64,000 nucleotides of DNA from Morella rubra. Its lineage: Eukaryota > Streptophyta > Magnoliopsida > Fagales > Myricaceae. The DNA lies in the NCBI GenBank assembly GCA_003952965.2, contig CM025856.1:5983550-6047549 (forward strand). Reading direction: 5' to 3'. Below, piece after piece: positions 1-12,604 of this stretch. Within the stretch, counting starts at the first letter, position 1; every line of letters begins with the position of its first letter. The position numbers and the translations under genes were made by a program. A model generated the notes under the pieces. The model ran no database searches. It was not told the origin of the DNA and saw only the letters and a program-made list of their open reading frames with translations.

Positions 1-3000
1 TTTCTATTTACTTTAGTGACATGCCTTCTAAGTGCTTGCTTTTGAACGGAGATTATAACTTGACCATTTTTGTTTCTACGTAGTTTTGCTTAATTTTTTT
101 TCTTATCTTCACTTGATTACTTTTTCTTGGGTTCTTGTTTTTGCAGGTTGTGCGTTGTCGGGTGGTGGTGGAGATACTGCCGAGTTTTCTATGATTTCCT
201 CTACTTTCTTTATTGAGTTAAAGAAATATGTATTTCTTTAATACGCTTATTTTTTTTGGTTGCGCTACTTCTATAGTTGTGTTTATTTTACTCGGTTGGA
301 GTTGAAGGCAGGTGCGTAGGAACTAAGTCTGTTGAATATAACTAGTTTATTTTATGAGATTAGTTGAATTTAGCGTTTACGTTTTGTGTGGGATGTTATC
401 AGGATGATTGAGGAATATGTCATGCGAGTACGTCATATTCGGTAGATAACTAATTGTTGAAAAGGGCAGAGATGTGTGTATCTTGTGAAATGTCTGTATA
501 AATCAAGGAGTATTCAATTTTGCTGTTTCAAATCGACCTATCACGGGTGGGTTTTCTCCGTGGTCAGGATATTGTGTTCAGTAATAGTTGTTCCTATTTT
601 AACGGTAGTGATCAGGTGTTCTTGTGATAAACTATTTCAAAAAATGTGTGCAGCCTCAATCAGTGGGGTCGGGGTGCAGTGAAGCTTTTTCTAAATGTGT
701 AGGTCCAACGGTGTGTCTGATTTTGATTATGAGATATTCCTGATTGAGGGACTAGGTAGCATGATTCTTAGATTGGACAAGTTTTTTCGAAGAGGGTATT
801 TTGGTAACATTACTTTGGTGTATTGGCGGTGAATTCATGAAGATGGTTAATCTGGGATGTGATAGCGAGCAGTAGTCTGTGAAGGGAGATATGTTGAGTG
901 AATGATTGGTGATACATTGAGAATGGCGTTGTGGTGTATTTGCTTCTAAGAGGAAGGTAGGCATTCATGAATTTGGTTTATTTCATATATGATGGTGCAG
1001 ATTTTTGAAATCGATTGAGCTACGGAGAAAACACGTGGTTGTTCGTGGTACCGGTTTGGCATGGATTTGGTATATTGCGTATTATCAATATGGTGGGATG
1101 TCTTTGGTGGATTTCGAACAGCATATGGCTGGATAAAATTGATTTCTTTTTAGAACTTGTTGGTGGGTAATTTGTTGTATTGTTATATCATTTTTTAAAG
1201 TTCCTGCATTGTTTGGAAGGAGGATATGTTCGTTATTGTGAGGTGGTTATATTGATTTGTTTACTTTCTGGCAATGGGTCCTAAAATCTTCATATTATGT
1301 ATGGAGAAGGTTTTCTATTGGGATATTTTTTTTTATGCGATTTTTCGAAAGTCAAAGCCTTGGTATTGTGGTTTTTTTGTGTCTTTATTGGCATGTGGAG
1401 GTGGAACGTTGGTGTGTTGTGATGCCTACCCTTTGCTTGGTGTGCTGCTTGTCTGGGAGGGTTGTGTTAGGGTGATTGGTCAAAGTTCAACTTAGTGAAG
1501 GAATGAGAATTCTATAGTGAAAAAAATGGAGTTGTTATTTCCTTCAACAATTTGAATGTACTGACTGATTTGATTACATAGTGATGACGTCTCTTTGGCA
1601 TCATCGAAGTTGCTTTTGTGGAAATGCTTTGGTTTTCTCCTGTTTCTAATTCCTTGTATATTGTATAATTGTATTATGATACAGAATATTGTTTGGACAG
1701 GTCGTTCCTATGTTTGTGGTAAACTTATCATTTCGCATATGAATTATTGGAAAAGAAGAAAATGAAAAGAAGGAAATGAAAGAAAATGAAATAATGTGCG
1801 TAATGCGATTCCTGTCTTGACAGAGGTGCCTGGAAGATCTAACTGTCGAATGTAGAAACATATGTTTGATGAAGCAATCTCTTACATTTGGAATTTTGTG
1901 GCAGGATGGCGTCATGGGTAGTTGATTTATGCGGTAGGGTAGTGTCACTTTGAATGGAAGTTTCTCTATGTTGACAGTGGCCAAATGCCAGAGTGATTTA
2001 GATGCTGGGTGCCTTAGTAAGTTTCGTCCATGGCATTGTCGCGCGCTTAAACGGGTTCTAGGCTAAAGATATTGTATGGCTGTAATGAGCCACTGAAGAA
2101 GGTCTCTGGCGCGGTGGGCGGCGCCAGGTATCATTTGGTTTCTTTTTGCGGATTGTGGGGATAGATGCTGTGGAGCAGGCAACAAGAATGAATAATGGTT
2201 TTTTTTTTTTTTTTTTTTTGATAATAGAGTTCGTTTTTTTTCATCCAAGAGAAGAGTGCAACTAATAAAGGATAGCTATGCATCTTAGTGGTGGGAGGAT
2301 GTTTGGTTTGGATGAGGGATATGATGGAGATTTGAGATTCTGTTTTCGTTAGTAGGGATTATTTAACTTTTAGTTGACTGAGATTTTTATACTATAAAAG
2401 GGGTAAGGCTACAAGATTAACGGTCGTATTGAATTTTATAGCTTTTAGTTTGACTATTGGTTGGTTAAAAGTGAATACAGTTGTTGGGATATTAAAGCTG
2501 ATTGTTATTGTTTAATCAAATACAATATGTTCTTGATAGCAGAATATGTTATGGGAGTGGATTAAAAATTTATACATATAGGTGATCATAAGTTGACCTT
2601 AAATTCCCATCAATCTTCTTGTATATCTTACTCATAATAACCATTCCAAACACTTATCATACGGGAGAAAAACCTCGTTACTTTTTAATACAAAGGGAAA
2701 CATCAAGCCTAGGTGAAGTTCCTGCATCAATAGAAAAGATTAAAATATTACATATAATTATTTTATTTATAATTGTGTATTGCCTGTGGAGACAGTTCAG
2801 ATGATTTAATTTTTTTTTTGGGTAAAGAAGGAGGACGGTACGGGTTTTAGAAATATGGTGGTTTAAATAGGGCTTCCACTTATGTGAGGAGTGAGCATGC
2901 GAAGAAGATAACACAATGATAAATCATTTTACTTCGTAATTGTTTTTGGTAGGCTTTTTAAGTTATTCAAGATCTGTAGGCTGGACCGCCAATTTTAAGG

Positions 3001-5400
3001 ATATTCCGTTAGTTCGCTAAAATATGTTGATTTTCCAAACCTTTTGTCTAAATTTTGGCAAATGCTGCTAAGGAACAAGGCATACCACTCTCCCGTGGTA
3101 ATCGATAGCCACGTTGGACAGAGAATCGGTAGTATGGGGTCGAGGAATGTTTTTTTAAGGCTAGTAGGCGGGGGTCTGGCATTTAAGTAGGAGATAATCT
3201 AATCCGGCAAAAGAGGGTGAAATAGTACGTCCAAAACATCGGCTGACCGAAAAGTGGTTGGCTGGGTATGTATTATCTTTTTTAATATTAGGTATGTGGT
3301 TTTATTTGGTTTTTTCGTATGAGTAGATTTTGAAGAATTGCAATATGAGATTACAGACTAGTCCGTGCGTTCTTTCCAGCTTGGGGTATTGTTATGATAA
3401 TCATAAGTTGAGAACTTGAATTTCCGGCAATTCTTCGTGAATCAACATTGACATTTAAGAAATTAGACATATTTTCAAATGTTTTCTGCAGGATTTGATT
3501 CTTTCATGCCGCTTCCCGATTTCAATTACATTGTAGTTTAATGGTACTTAGTTTTTTTTGCCTGTTGGGATGTAATATTTGTGAGTTGGTAATTGAAGAT
3601 AAAAGGCTAATTCATAACAATTCTGTTGTGGTGAGTGTGGTTTTGAATAGTAGTTCTTGATTGTGTATTGTAATATTTCGATCGGGAAAGGGACAAATAG
3701 TATGAAATGATCGGAGGGGCATATAGCATTATATCATGATTAAGTGCAGACTTGTTTATGATTTAAAATGAAGTGCTTTTACTTCTAAAGTATGTATGTC
3801 ATTTGTAAGGTGTATTTATAATTAGTGCTTGGTTTTGGAATCAATTTGGAGGGTGACTAAAATGTTAAGCTTTTCTTATAGGCCATTTGGTTGCAGCTTT
3901 CACTTCGTTAATGTCGGTCTTATGCTTTTGCCGGTGATTTGCTTGTATGGGATCATAATAAATGGAAGCAGTTGGGCTTATTAATTGTTTGGGTGGCCAG
4001 AGTCAGTTATTCTAATGGGCTATGTGTTTAGGTAGGTATTAGACAATGGGTAATCCATCAGTCTGTCTTTACTAGTTTACATAAAATTGGGATCCCGTGG
4101 AAAGATGGGGAATTGGTTGTTTGAGCTTTATGGCTCATCACTGTTCAGGAAGGCTTTTGATGAGTAAATTTTTTCTTATTTACATATTCACAAGGGTTTT
4201 GGAAGGAAAACTGCAATGGTGCCCTTTTCGCTTCTCGAAAACTAAGTGATATAATGATTTTATACTAGTAGAAATGATTATGAGAAGTAGCTTGTTAGTT
4301 GGTGGGATAGGTTGGGTGTGTGGTGCTCTATAGCATAGGGATGCTTCTGTTGCTGTTTTGTTAGAGAGGAATGTGGTTGTGATTGGCGGAATAGTTTTTG
4401 TGTAACAGCCAATGAAGTGAGTCTAATATAATAAAGGTAGTTGATTGTTAGCTTCTAGGAGGTTAATGACATAATTGGACATTCATTTTTTTGCCAAAGT
4501 TTTGTTTGATTACCTTTCATCATGGTTTGTGTAATATCCCAAGTATGTTCGCTTTTTCTATTTTGGTTAGTTCTTCTGGTTGTTTGGGTATTTTACAATT
4601 ATTAATGGTCTAAGTAATTTAGAATGTTTTCTGTGCGCCCTTGACTTAGTTTGTTCCTTATTGTTTTGCTTATATAAGATGAATTAGGAATCTGTATAGT
4701 CTAGAGTTCTCCCTTAAGTCCTAAAGACAGCTGAAGATTCTCTCTAGTCAATTCTGTAAAGGAGATGAATTCTTGGCTTTTACATAATTGTTAGTGTAAT
4801 AAGTGTTGGTGTGTTTTCGCTAGGGGAGGGGCTTGTGTTATTGACACGTGGTCGAGGGTCTAGGTGTGTGGGTTGTCGTACCTTTTGGGATTGAGTAGTG
4901 CAGTAATTGTGCAGGTTAATGTGGCTAAATCATCTGTGGATTCATTTTAGTTGGTAGTGGGTATGAATTGACAAAGGGTGCCTATGTTTGGTCCCTAATG
5001 TTTGTGTGGGATCTTGCACTTTGAGGATATGTGGGGTGGGGAGGGGTGTGTAAGGTATCAACACTGTTATATTGGTATTGGTTATGGCTAACAATTTTTT
5101 GTGTGGGTGGGGGGGGTCTCACATACTAAGGGTATATAGTTCACCAGATGTTGAGTCTGTTGCAGGTGTCTATGTCGCTGGGACGGGGAGAGAGTTTGCG
5201 CGATAGCTGCTATCTGTCTAGTGGTAGGACTATGGCTCTGGAGATTCGGTATCATTTATTTTAGTCAATGTCGATTTAATGAAGCTGTTTGTGGTTGGTG
5301 TTCAGTAACACTATTAACAGAATCGTCGTGAAACTTTTAAGGGGTCAGTTTAGAACCGTATATTTTACCTGTTGGGGTTACTTCACTGTACGTACCAGGA
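1..5400. other. Gene-poor, C-depleted G/T-rich DNA
   Basis: No gene is recognisable on either strand. The + strand is markedly G-rich over C: sampled 60-base lines at 361, 841 and 4981 have 18 to 23 G against 3 to 8 C. Short reading frames are scattered, lack homology I recognise and mostly begin at non-ATG codons. A poly(T) run lies near 2200-2219. It could be an old, heavily mutated transposon or a long non-coding transcript; no terminal repeats were seen. Confidence 0.5.
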
Positions 5401-7826
5401 TGTTTTTGGAATTTGCAGTTGAGATGCCTCAAATAATTCATTGATGCGGCTCCCTTTTTCTCTGAGCTGTACATGTCGTTTATTTCACCAAGTTCCGTGG
5501 CCAACCCAGCAACGTAATTCAGGAAAAGTTGAACATTCTTTCAAGGTTTGCCCAAGTCTACGTCTATTCACTGCCAGAAAGGATCGGGTCCAAGAAGGAA
5601 GACTTCTCGCTTCCACGAAGGCCACCGTTGAGCAAGTGTCGTAATAATATTCAGTTAAAAATTGCTGAACTTAGCTCCATTCATTTTCTTTTCTTTTTTT
5701 GAGCTTGGAGAGTCCCAACTTGAGGATGCTTAAGCATGGTCTTGGTTCCCACTAGTCAAACATTGATAAAAGTTCCCAAGTGCATGGCTTGTGGAAAAGA
5801 TAAAGATTAAAAATGGGGCAAGTTTCCTACGTCCAGCCATAAGTAGAACGTCACCACCACAAGAGTGGTACCAATTCATTTGGAGTCTAAAAAGAGGCAC
5901 CTAAGAACGGATATGGGGCTAGAGATTTCTGAATTAAACCCTCCCGCTTCTAAAATCAATTGTACTTTTATGGGGCCGTAGTGACGGTTCTCTTTTTCCA
6001 TAAGTATAGTAGTTAATTTTTAATCCGATCATTCTGCTGCGAGTGAAAGTTTTTATTGTCATGCCTAGGGGATTAGACTACGTTAATCGCCCCTCTCTAC
6101 CTTTTGTCCCAGCAAAAAAATAAATAAATAGAACATTACCAAGTTCAGAGTACAAACAGCTGGTCAACTCCCAGCTATGATATAAAGCACGTACTTTAGC
6201 TAGTCGAGTACTAACAGGCTTCAGCACACTGCTACAATTCTGATATGAAACTATTCTCATTTCAACGCAAATGTAACTATTGCAGTCGTTTTGTATCTTG
6301 TCCTAGTCCTTAAAGGCCGATTTATGGTCTTTGTGATTGTCTTATGGCTCGGATGGTTGTTTATGACTCTAATGCTAGCTTGTGTCCAAAATTGACATCC
6401 TTATTGCAAGGCTTTCAGGTCCGATTAAATCTTCCGCAGCCCTACTTCATGTTCTTAGATATTAGTATATATATTACATTTGCCTAGGGGAAAGAAATGT
6501 TATTCTTTTTAATGCATTCTTTCATAATGAGACAAATGTGAGACAGCTGCAAAAACTTACTGCACCAGTTTTATCTCCCAAGAGACGGGATGGAACATTT
6601 TCAACATCGATCACATGGGAATTAGAGGAAAAACATTCAATATTTACTTTTTGCGATCCTGAAAGAGTACAGAGAAGAGCTAAGGTTGTGGCGCCCTTGT
6701 GGGGACACATATCACAGTGTAAGCAGCTGTCCCTTTCTTGAGAACCAGTCATCCAATCAAATCTTGTACCCAATCGAACAACGACAGCACCACAAACAAC
6801 AAGAAAAACAAAGAGCAGAAGTTACTTTGTGAGGAATCTTGAAAAGACTGAAAGCATAGACGTGAAGTGTGGACAGATAAGGGATAAAAAGGGGCAGCAG
6901 GTAAGAAAAAAAACTGGATATGCTCTTTGAGCAACATCCAGTACTCCTGTATGTCATCATAGTTTCCCTTTAATTTTATGGTTACTTGTTGCATTTTGCC
7001 ACGATAATGTTTTAGAAGAGACAAAACCTATGGACAGATCTCAGAGATTTAGATGCAAATTACATGGCTTCAAGCCATGACTTCCACACCAGCCACTTTG
7101 AGCTTAGGTATTTTTTTTCTGGGAACTGAATCATATCAAAATGAATCATGATACATAAACTATATTTGATGTCCATGAAGTGATAAAAGTTATACTTTGT
7201 CGAGCACGAAACCGTGTCATCTTCATGCCTTTTGCATTAAAAATCAACAACAGCGTCTGTATCATCATTCCAATACACAAACTAAGCCAGCACTTCAGTA
7301 TAGTCTGTCAAGAAAGCGTGAAAATGATGCAACATCAAACGGAAGGGAATTGTTTATACTCAAGTAGACTCTCTTGATCTCAGTGCATGCATGGAGAGTG
7401 ACTTTCGGAAATAGCATGTCCCCACAGATAGTTAGCACTTTCGAAGAAAATTAGATCAAAACTAGTTGATAAAAAAAACATAAGGGAGAGAGTGAGTGTA
7501 GAGAACAATCATTGCTTAAAGAAAAAATGGGAAGGTGAACGGCACATTGCATTATACTTATCTCTTTGCATTGTGTATCCAATTCCCTTCTTTTCTTTGC
7601 CGCCTATAAGCTATGGATGAGTTAGTCGGTGTTACCATCGGTCACCTGGCAGACCCTAATTTCACTACCTACAAAACAAATTTTGCAACTTAAATAATGA
7701 GTGTACTAGGCCAGAGGGTGCATTGTCTCTCGCTACTCCAAACAAAAAAAAAAATGATCTCAAACATCTACTAAGATAATTTCCTAGTGGAAAATTTTGA
7801 GTATCCTACAATAATATACCTAACAG
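5401..7826. other. Intergenic DNA, no recognised gene
   Basis: The strong G-over-C skew fades here. Open frames of 60 to 90 codons occur on both strands, for example around 6538-6741 (+) and 6749-7024 (-). They overlap antisense and match no family I know. Nothing else is supported. Confidence 0.4.
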
Positions 7827-7944
7827 TCCTTGGAGTTTGACCTTTTCCTAATATAGTCATTGGGATTTAATTTGTACCACACAAGTCCTTAGGATTTGAC
7901 CTCTTCATAATATGGTCACTGGGTTTAATTTGTATCACGCAAAT
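7827..7944 (+). repeat. Two tandem copies of a ~60-bp unit
   Basis: Two diverged units follow each other, starting near 7827 and 7887. Each begins AGTCCTT, continues through a TTTGACC block and ends in TTTAATTTGTAYCACRCA. A partial third unit follows. They abut the fold-back element at 7993 and may belong to the same transposon. Confidence 0.6.
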
Positions 7945-7992
7945 TCTTGGGCTTTTCCTTCATTTTGTTTAAGTCCTTTTGTCAACACCAAC

Positions 7993-8407
7993 CTAGCTCC
8001 TTAATGGATAATTCCAACGTGGTTGTCGGACTCCACATTAGCTCCCATAATAACGCTACACGCGTCTAAATTCCACGTCAGCACGCTAGATAATCTACTA
8101 ATTGTCACGTCCCCGCAAGACGCTAGCTTCAATTTTTTCACCCTTTTCCTTCCTTCACCTCCACTGCCGCTCACCGATACACATATTGGTGTGGATGGCA
8201 TTGGTGGTAATAGGACTACATGAGAGGGTGACGGTGAGTACTTGGGTGATGACAGGGGTAAAAAATTGAAGCTGACATGTCGTGGGGACGTGGCAAGCAA
8301 GTACATTATCTGGCGTGCTAACATGGAATTTGGACGTGTGTAGCGTTATTATAGGAGATGATATGGAGTCCACAGCCGCGTTGGAATTCTCCATTGAGGA
8401 GCTGGGT
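7993..8407. mobile_element. Fold-back (inverted-repeat) element, ~415 bp
   Basis: The left half (about 7993-8150) returns in reverse complement at about 8250-8407. Paired blocks include the ATTCCAACG ends, the CGCTACAC block, the GCACGC block and the AGCTTCAATTTTTT block. The arms are imperfect, at roughly 80 to 85% identity by eye. No clear target-site duplication was found, so the superfamily is open; a Mutator-like MITE is possible. Confidence 0.6.
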
Positions 8408-8514
8408 ACCAACTTTAATTTTGAAACCAGAATCTTGTGCAATATTTCACTATAAAATATTCATTGTCCAATAACTGATTGACATTGTAAAATAAATTGA
8501 TCCCGAGAGCTAGC

Positions 8515-8794
8515 TATAACTGATTTTGTTTGATTGATTTTATGAAATTGATTTTGTGATTTTGTTATTACAAACTGATTTTGTGATTTTGCAGATTATG
8601 TTATTATGAAATTGATTTCTTGTAGTTGGAAATTGATTTTGTGACATTTTAAACTGATTGTGTGAAAATTGATTTTGCAATTTTGTTATTATAATCTAAT
8701 TTAAGTGTTTTAGTTATTGCAATATGATTTTGTGATATTGTTATTACAAACGGATTTTGTAGATTTTACTGTATTATGAAATTGTTTTGGTAGA
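8515..8794 (+). repeat. Degenerate ATTGATTTTGTGA-type repeat array
   Basis: Short units resembling AAATTGATTTTGTGATTTTG with TTATTAC spacers recur irregularly. The array is interrupted by the retroposon at 8795 and resumes after 9092. It looks like a decayed minisatellite. Confidence 0.5.
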
Positions 8795-9078
8795 GTTAAG
8801 AAGACGGCCTATAATATTCAGCTCCTTGCGACGTGATGTGTCTCTCCTTGACACTGAGTGCTTTTTTCATTGGGTCTTCTCTTGTAGTGGGATGGCTCTC
8901 TATGTTGTTGTTTGCAGTATGTTGTGTTGTAGATTGCTTGTTGATTGGGTAGAGATTTACTTTGGATTGCATGTACCCTGGAGGGTGTGTTTATTGGGTT
9001 GTTCTTGTTACCCTTGTATCTTTTTTCTTGGCTTTTTGCCGTTTTGGGAATATACTGACAGTTACCCAAAAAAAAAAA
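8795..9078 (+). mobile_element. Poly(A) retroposon with target-site duplication
   Basis: A ~284-bp insertion ends in about 12 A residues and is flanked by identical 16-bp copies of AAATTGTTTTGGTAGA (8779-8794 and about 9077-9092). Poly(A) plus a target-site duplication is the mark of target-primed reverse transcription. The body is T/G-rich without a clear tRNA-like head, so a 5'-truncated L1-type LINE end is more likely than a SINE. Confidence 0.75.
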
Positions 9079-9092
9079 ATTGTTTTGGTAGA

Positions 9093-10853
9093 TTATGAAA
9101 TTGTGAATCTGAATATCTAATTGCGAATCTGATTTGCGAAATTGTTTTGACTTAATTGTTGTTAATTACATCCTCCATTTATCATGGAATTATATTTATG
9201 GTCATTTGCTGCTAATTTAGGGGTCACAAAACCCTAAATCCACATCTAGCGATTCAGGCAGCTAGTCATCTACTCATATTTCTTTCCCTTTTTATAAGGG
9301 TAATTTATTCTTTACACCCCATTTTGTAATGTACTTTCAAATTACAAACTTTAGAAAATTGCACCCAAAAACTTTCTAAAGATTTCAATGTCTATCCCCA
9401 CCATAATGCAAAATTACTCTAACGGAATCTAAATCCGGAAATTCTTATTCTCATATGTGGATTTTTTTGGCTAGCTTTTTGTTGGGCCGGAATTTTGGCC
9501 AAATTTTTTGTTATATATCATAAATTAATAATAAATAAAATATAAAATAAACATTCATTATCCAAAATCTACAATAAACATTCATCTAAATTTCAAAAAA
9601 AATAAAATTACAACATTCTAAAATTATGGGTATCGAAAACTAAAATTATTTCTCCATTTGAGCTCTAAATTTTTATAAATAAATAAAAATTAGCCATAAC
9701 CAAAAAAGCATTTCGGTTCCGGTTCCGATATATACCAAAATTTCAGTTCTGGCCAGAGTATTTACCGACCCCTACATAGGGACATATTAAGTATAGTGGT
9801 GACATAGACCAAGACTAATAGTTTGCAGGTCACACTGTTAAATAAGCTTAGTTTCTAGGTGCAAAGTCGAAGTTTTATCTTTTATTCTTTAAGGTTCAAT
9901 ACGTAGAAATATACTGGTTTAGAGGTCAAGCAAAGCAAACTTTGGCATTGTGACTGAAATTTTTTCCCTTTTTTTAGGTAACGAGTGACGATCTAGAGCA
10001 GCCCTATACCAGACTCGAATATATCTAATCCAGTATGGTTGCACCGGAAGTTTAACGCTATAAAAATATTTGGACACCTGTAAAGACTCTTCAGCACACT
10101 CATCAATTAAGTCGTAGCATTTTATTATTGTGAGGATTAGAACCAAGAACCTCACTTTTGGAAAGTTTGCACCCTTGCTCCTCACTTTTGGAAATTTGTC
10201 CTTTTAGGTTCTCAAGAAAAGTCTTTCCCGTTTGTTTTCTGCTCTGTCCTTTCTCTTCAGTTGATAACAGCAACATGTAGAATGACCATGGAGTAATTCC
10301 ATCCATGGCCATGGCTCCTTAGCCATGGGTTTTTGTGTGTGTGTGTTTTTTTAATCTTAGGAACATAATTATAGTCATAAACTTATAATAAAGTATTAAT
10401 GAGAGCAGAGCCGTGGATTGCCGATAGACATCATCTCGAGATAATTAAAAAAAAAAAAGATCAGATCTCGATTTGAAAAAGGATCAATTACGCAAGGGTA
10501 TCACTTTTGATATTCCCTCATGACCTCATTTGTCACTTCAAAAAAGAAATAATGTCTAATTGAAAGGACTATAATACCACTTTTAACCTTGCTCTTAGAA
10601 GAGCATGGTTTGAGAAAGAAGTAAAGGAAACAGAAACTCAAGTGAAAAAGGGTGAGTTTAGCTGCGATATGCATAATATATATAATATATATATGTAGTC
10701 CGCACCAGAGGCAGGAATAGGAGTTCTCCTCAAAGAGTAACACCTACTGTATCTGTCTCAGGGTGCTATGCTTTTCGTGTGAAGCAAGATTGAGAAAGGC
10801 GAAATGAATCCTTAAGATCTGGAAGTGATTGGCAAAAGCTTGAAAAGGCGACA
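9093..10853. other. Intergenic DNA upstream of AHP, with MITE and hAT relics
   Basis: About 9300-9430 resembles one half of the MITE family seen at 43083. About 9700-9775 contains GGTTCCGGTTCC followed by ACCGACCCCTA, like the end of a hAT-type element. The last few hundred bases should hold the AHP promoter and 5' leader. No clear TATA box was assigned. Confidence 0.35.
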
Positions 10854-12604
10854 ATGGATTATGTCACTCAGTTGCAGAAGCAACTGGTAGATTATACAGC
10901 CTCACTCTTTCATGAGGTCAGTATGCTATGAACTATGGGCATTATAGGGAAGCTGAAGAACTACTTTTTCCTGGCTTTGTTATACACTTATATGTCCTTT
11001 CCCCCCCTCCTCTCCCCTTCTTCTTCCTCTTGTTGTTAGTTTTGGGTTTTGATGCTAATTTGTTCTACGCGAAAAGAAATTTCTGGATGAGCAGTTTAAC
11101 CAGCTTCAGCAGCTGCAAGATGAGAGCAACCCGGACTTTGTAGTTGAAGTGGTGTCTCTCTTCTTTGAGGATTCTGAAAGGCTTCTCAATGAACTGGGCA
11201 AAGTTCTGTAAGGACTGGCACTAATTCTCTTCTATGGCTAGTTATTTTATTTCTTATATCTTAGTCAAGGGGAAAATTCGAGAAATTTTCCTGAGTGTAC
11301 GTAGTTGGTTTCGTTTTCTTCATATGATTTTTGGAAGTTCTCTCTTATTCAGAGAACAGCAGATCATTGATTATAGAAAGGTTGATGCCCATGTTCACCA
11401 GTTGAAGGGCAGCAGCTCCAGGTGATTCTTTGTTTTCCCTATTTTTTTTTTTTACCTTCTATAGGCTCCTTTTGCTGGGATGGAAGTGCTTTCCCAGGTA
11501 TTCTTGGGATTACCTCCTTGAACAAGATCAAAGTAGCAACTATTTTCCTAGTAGCGGTGGGTGACCGGTTAGACTTGTTGCCTACGAGCTACATATTGGT
11601 TTTACTCTCAGAACCACTATTGTCCACCGTGAGAAAAGGCACTTGTACGCTGTATCACTGCCATTGCTGCTTGACTGCTAGCTTTATAGCTATTTCGAAT
11701 CACCCTAGTTTCTTGAAGATTGAAGATGCAGATTTTAAAACATTTCCAATAATAAATACAAGAGAGTAGGAGAGAGTGACACACAGAGCTTCCTGCTCCA
11801 AGCACATGGATCCCCATGGTTGGTGCTGCGTTAAGCCAACTTTTTCACGACTCCCATGATACAAACTAGTGGTATTTCTGTATAGAAGTTCTAAAGCATG
11901 GACTTGTTAGGCGAATAAGTTAGTTAAAATTTTCTGATCCAGATCTAGAACACAACTCCAGTAAATGATAACTGAGGCCCCATTTGGCTGAAAACTATCC
12001 GACTAAGACTGTTTCTCAATGCGGCAAAGGAAGTAGTTAGTTCCAACACCCGTGCCCCACAAGAAGGAAACCACATTGACAGTATCGCTGTGCCAAAAGC
12101 ATAGGGGATGTATCGACTCATTTTTTACTGAAAGAAAAGGAGCGGCCTATTGTAGGTAAAGTTGCTCTTTCACTTCTACCAGATTTTCACTAGGAACTCG
12201 GTTCTTTCATGGCAGTATTGGTGCACAGAGGGTTCAAAGTGTCTGTATTACCTTCCGAAATTACTGCGAGGAGAAGAACATTGAAGGGTAAGTTTCTTAC
12301 CACCCGTACGAAAAGTTTTTCATATGTCACGTATCTTGGAATGATAGTCAATATTATGGACTGATGGTATTCTGATCGAGTTAAGCTTTGGCATAGGTGT
12401 CTGAAATGTCTGCAACAAGTAAAGCACGAGTATTCCCTTGTGAAAAGCAAGCTCGACACTCTGTTCAAGGTAAGGAGAAAGATCTTGTAGGGAATTGATA
12501 CATGAGCTTCTTTGTCTCCAAACCTTATATATCTGTCTCTTTGCTTGTAGCTTGAGAAACAGCTTGTTGCTGCCGGCGGTTCAATTCCTACGTACGTAGT
12601 GTGA
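10854..12604 (+). CDS. AHP: Histidine-containing phosphotransfer protein (AHP)
   Basis: Six exons give an uninterrupted 153-aa protein: 10854-10916, 11077-11207, 11353-11421, 12216-12287, 12397-12469 and 12551-12604, all with GT-AG introns. The product begins MDYVTQLQKQL and contains the HPt signature VHQLKGSSSSIGAQRV, with the phospho-accepting His at residue 80; the helix CLKCLQQVKHEY follows. Length and exon pattern match Arabidopsis AHP1-like proteins (about 154 aa). AHPs carry phosphate from cytokinin-receptor histidine kinases in membranes to nuclear response regulators. Residue 22, normally Gly after exon 1, is Lys here; the exon 2 acceptor (11076/11077) has a weak pyrimidine tract and is the least certain junction. 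The gene is single-copy in the window and lies outside the visible palindrome. Confidence 0.93.

Noticed and set aside
6522..7024. A possible two-exon gene on either strand
   Set aside because: Overlapping sense and antisense frames both look moderately protein-like. No family, start context or confident splice pair was found.
12083..12155. A candidate AHP exon 4 that would carry a stop and make the gene a pseudogene
   Set aside because: A far better exon lies at 12216-12287 (SIGAQRVQSVCITFRNYCEEKN), in phase with both neighbours. The gene is intact.
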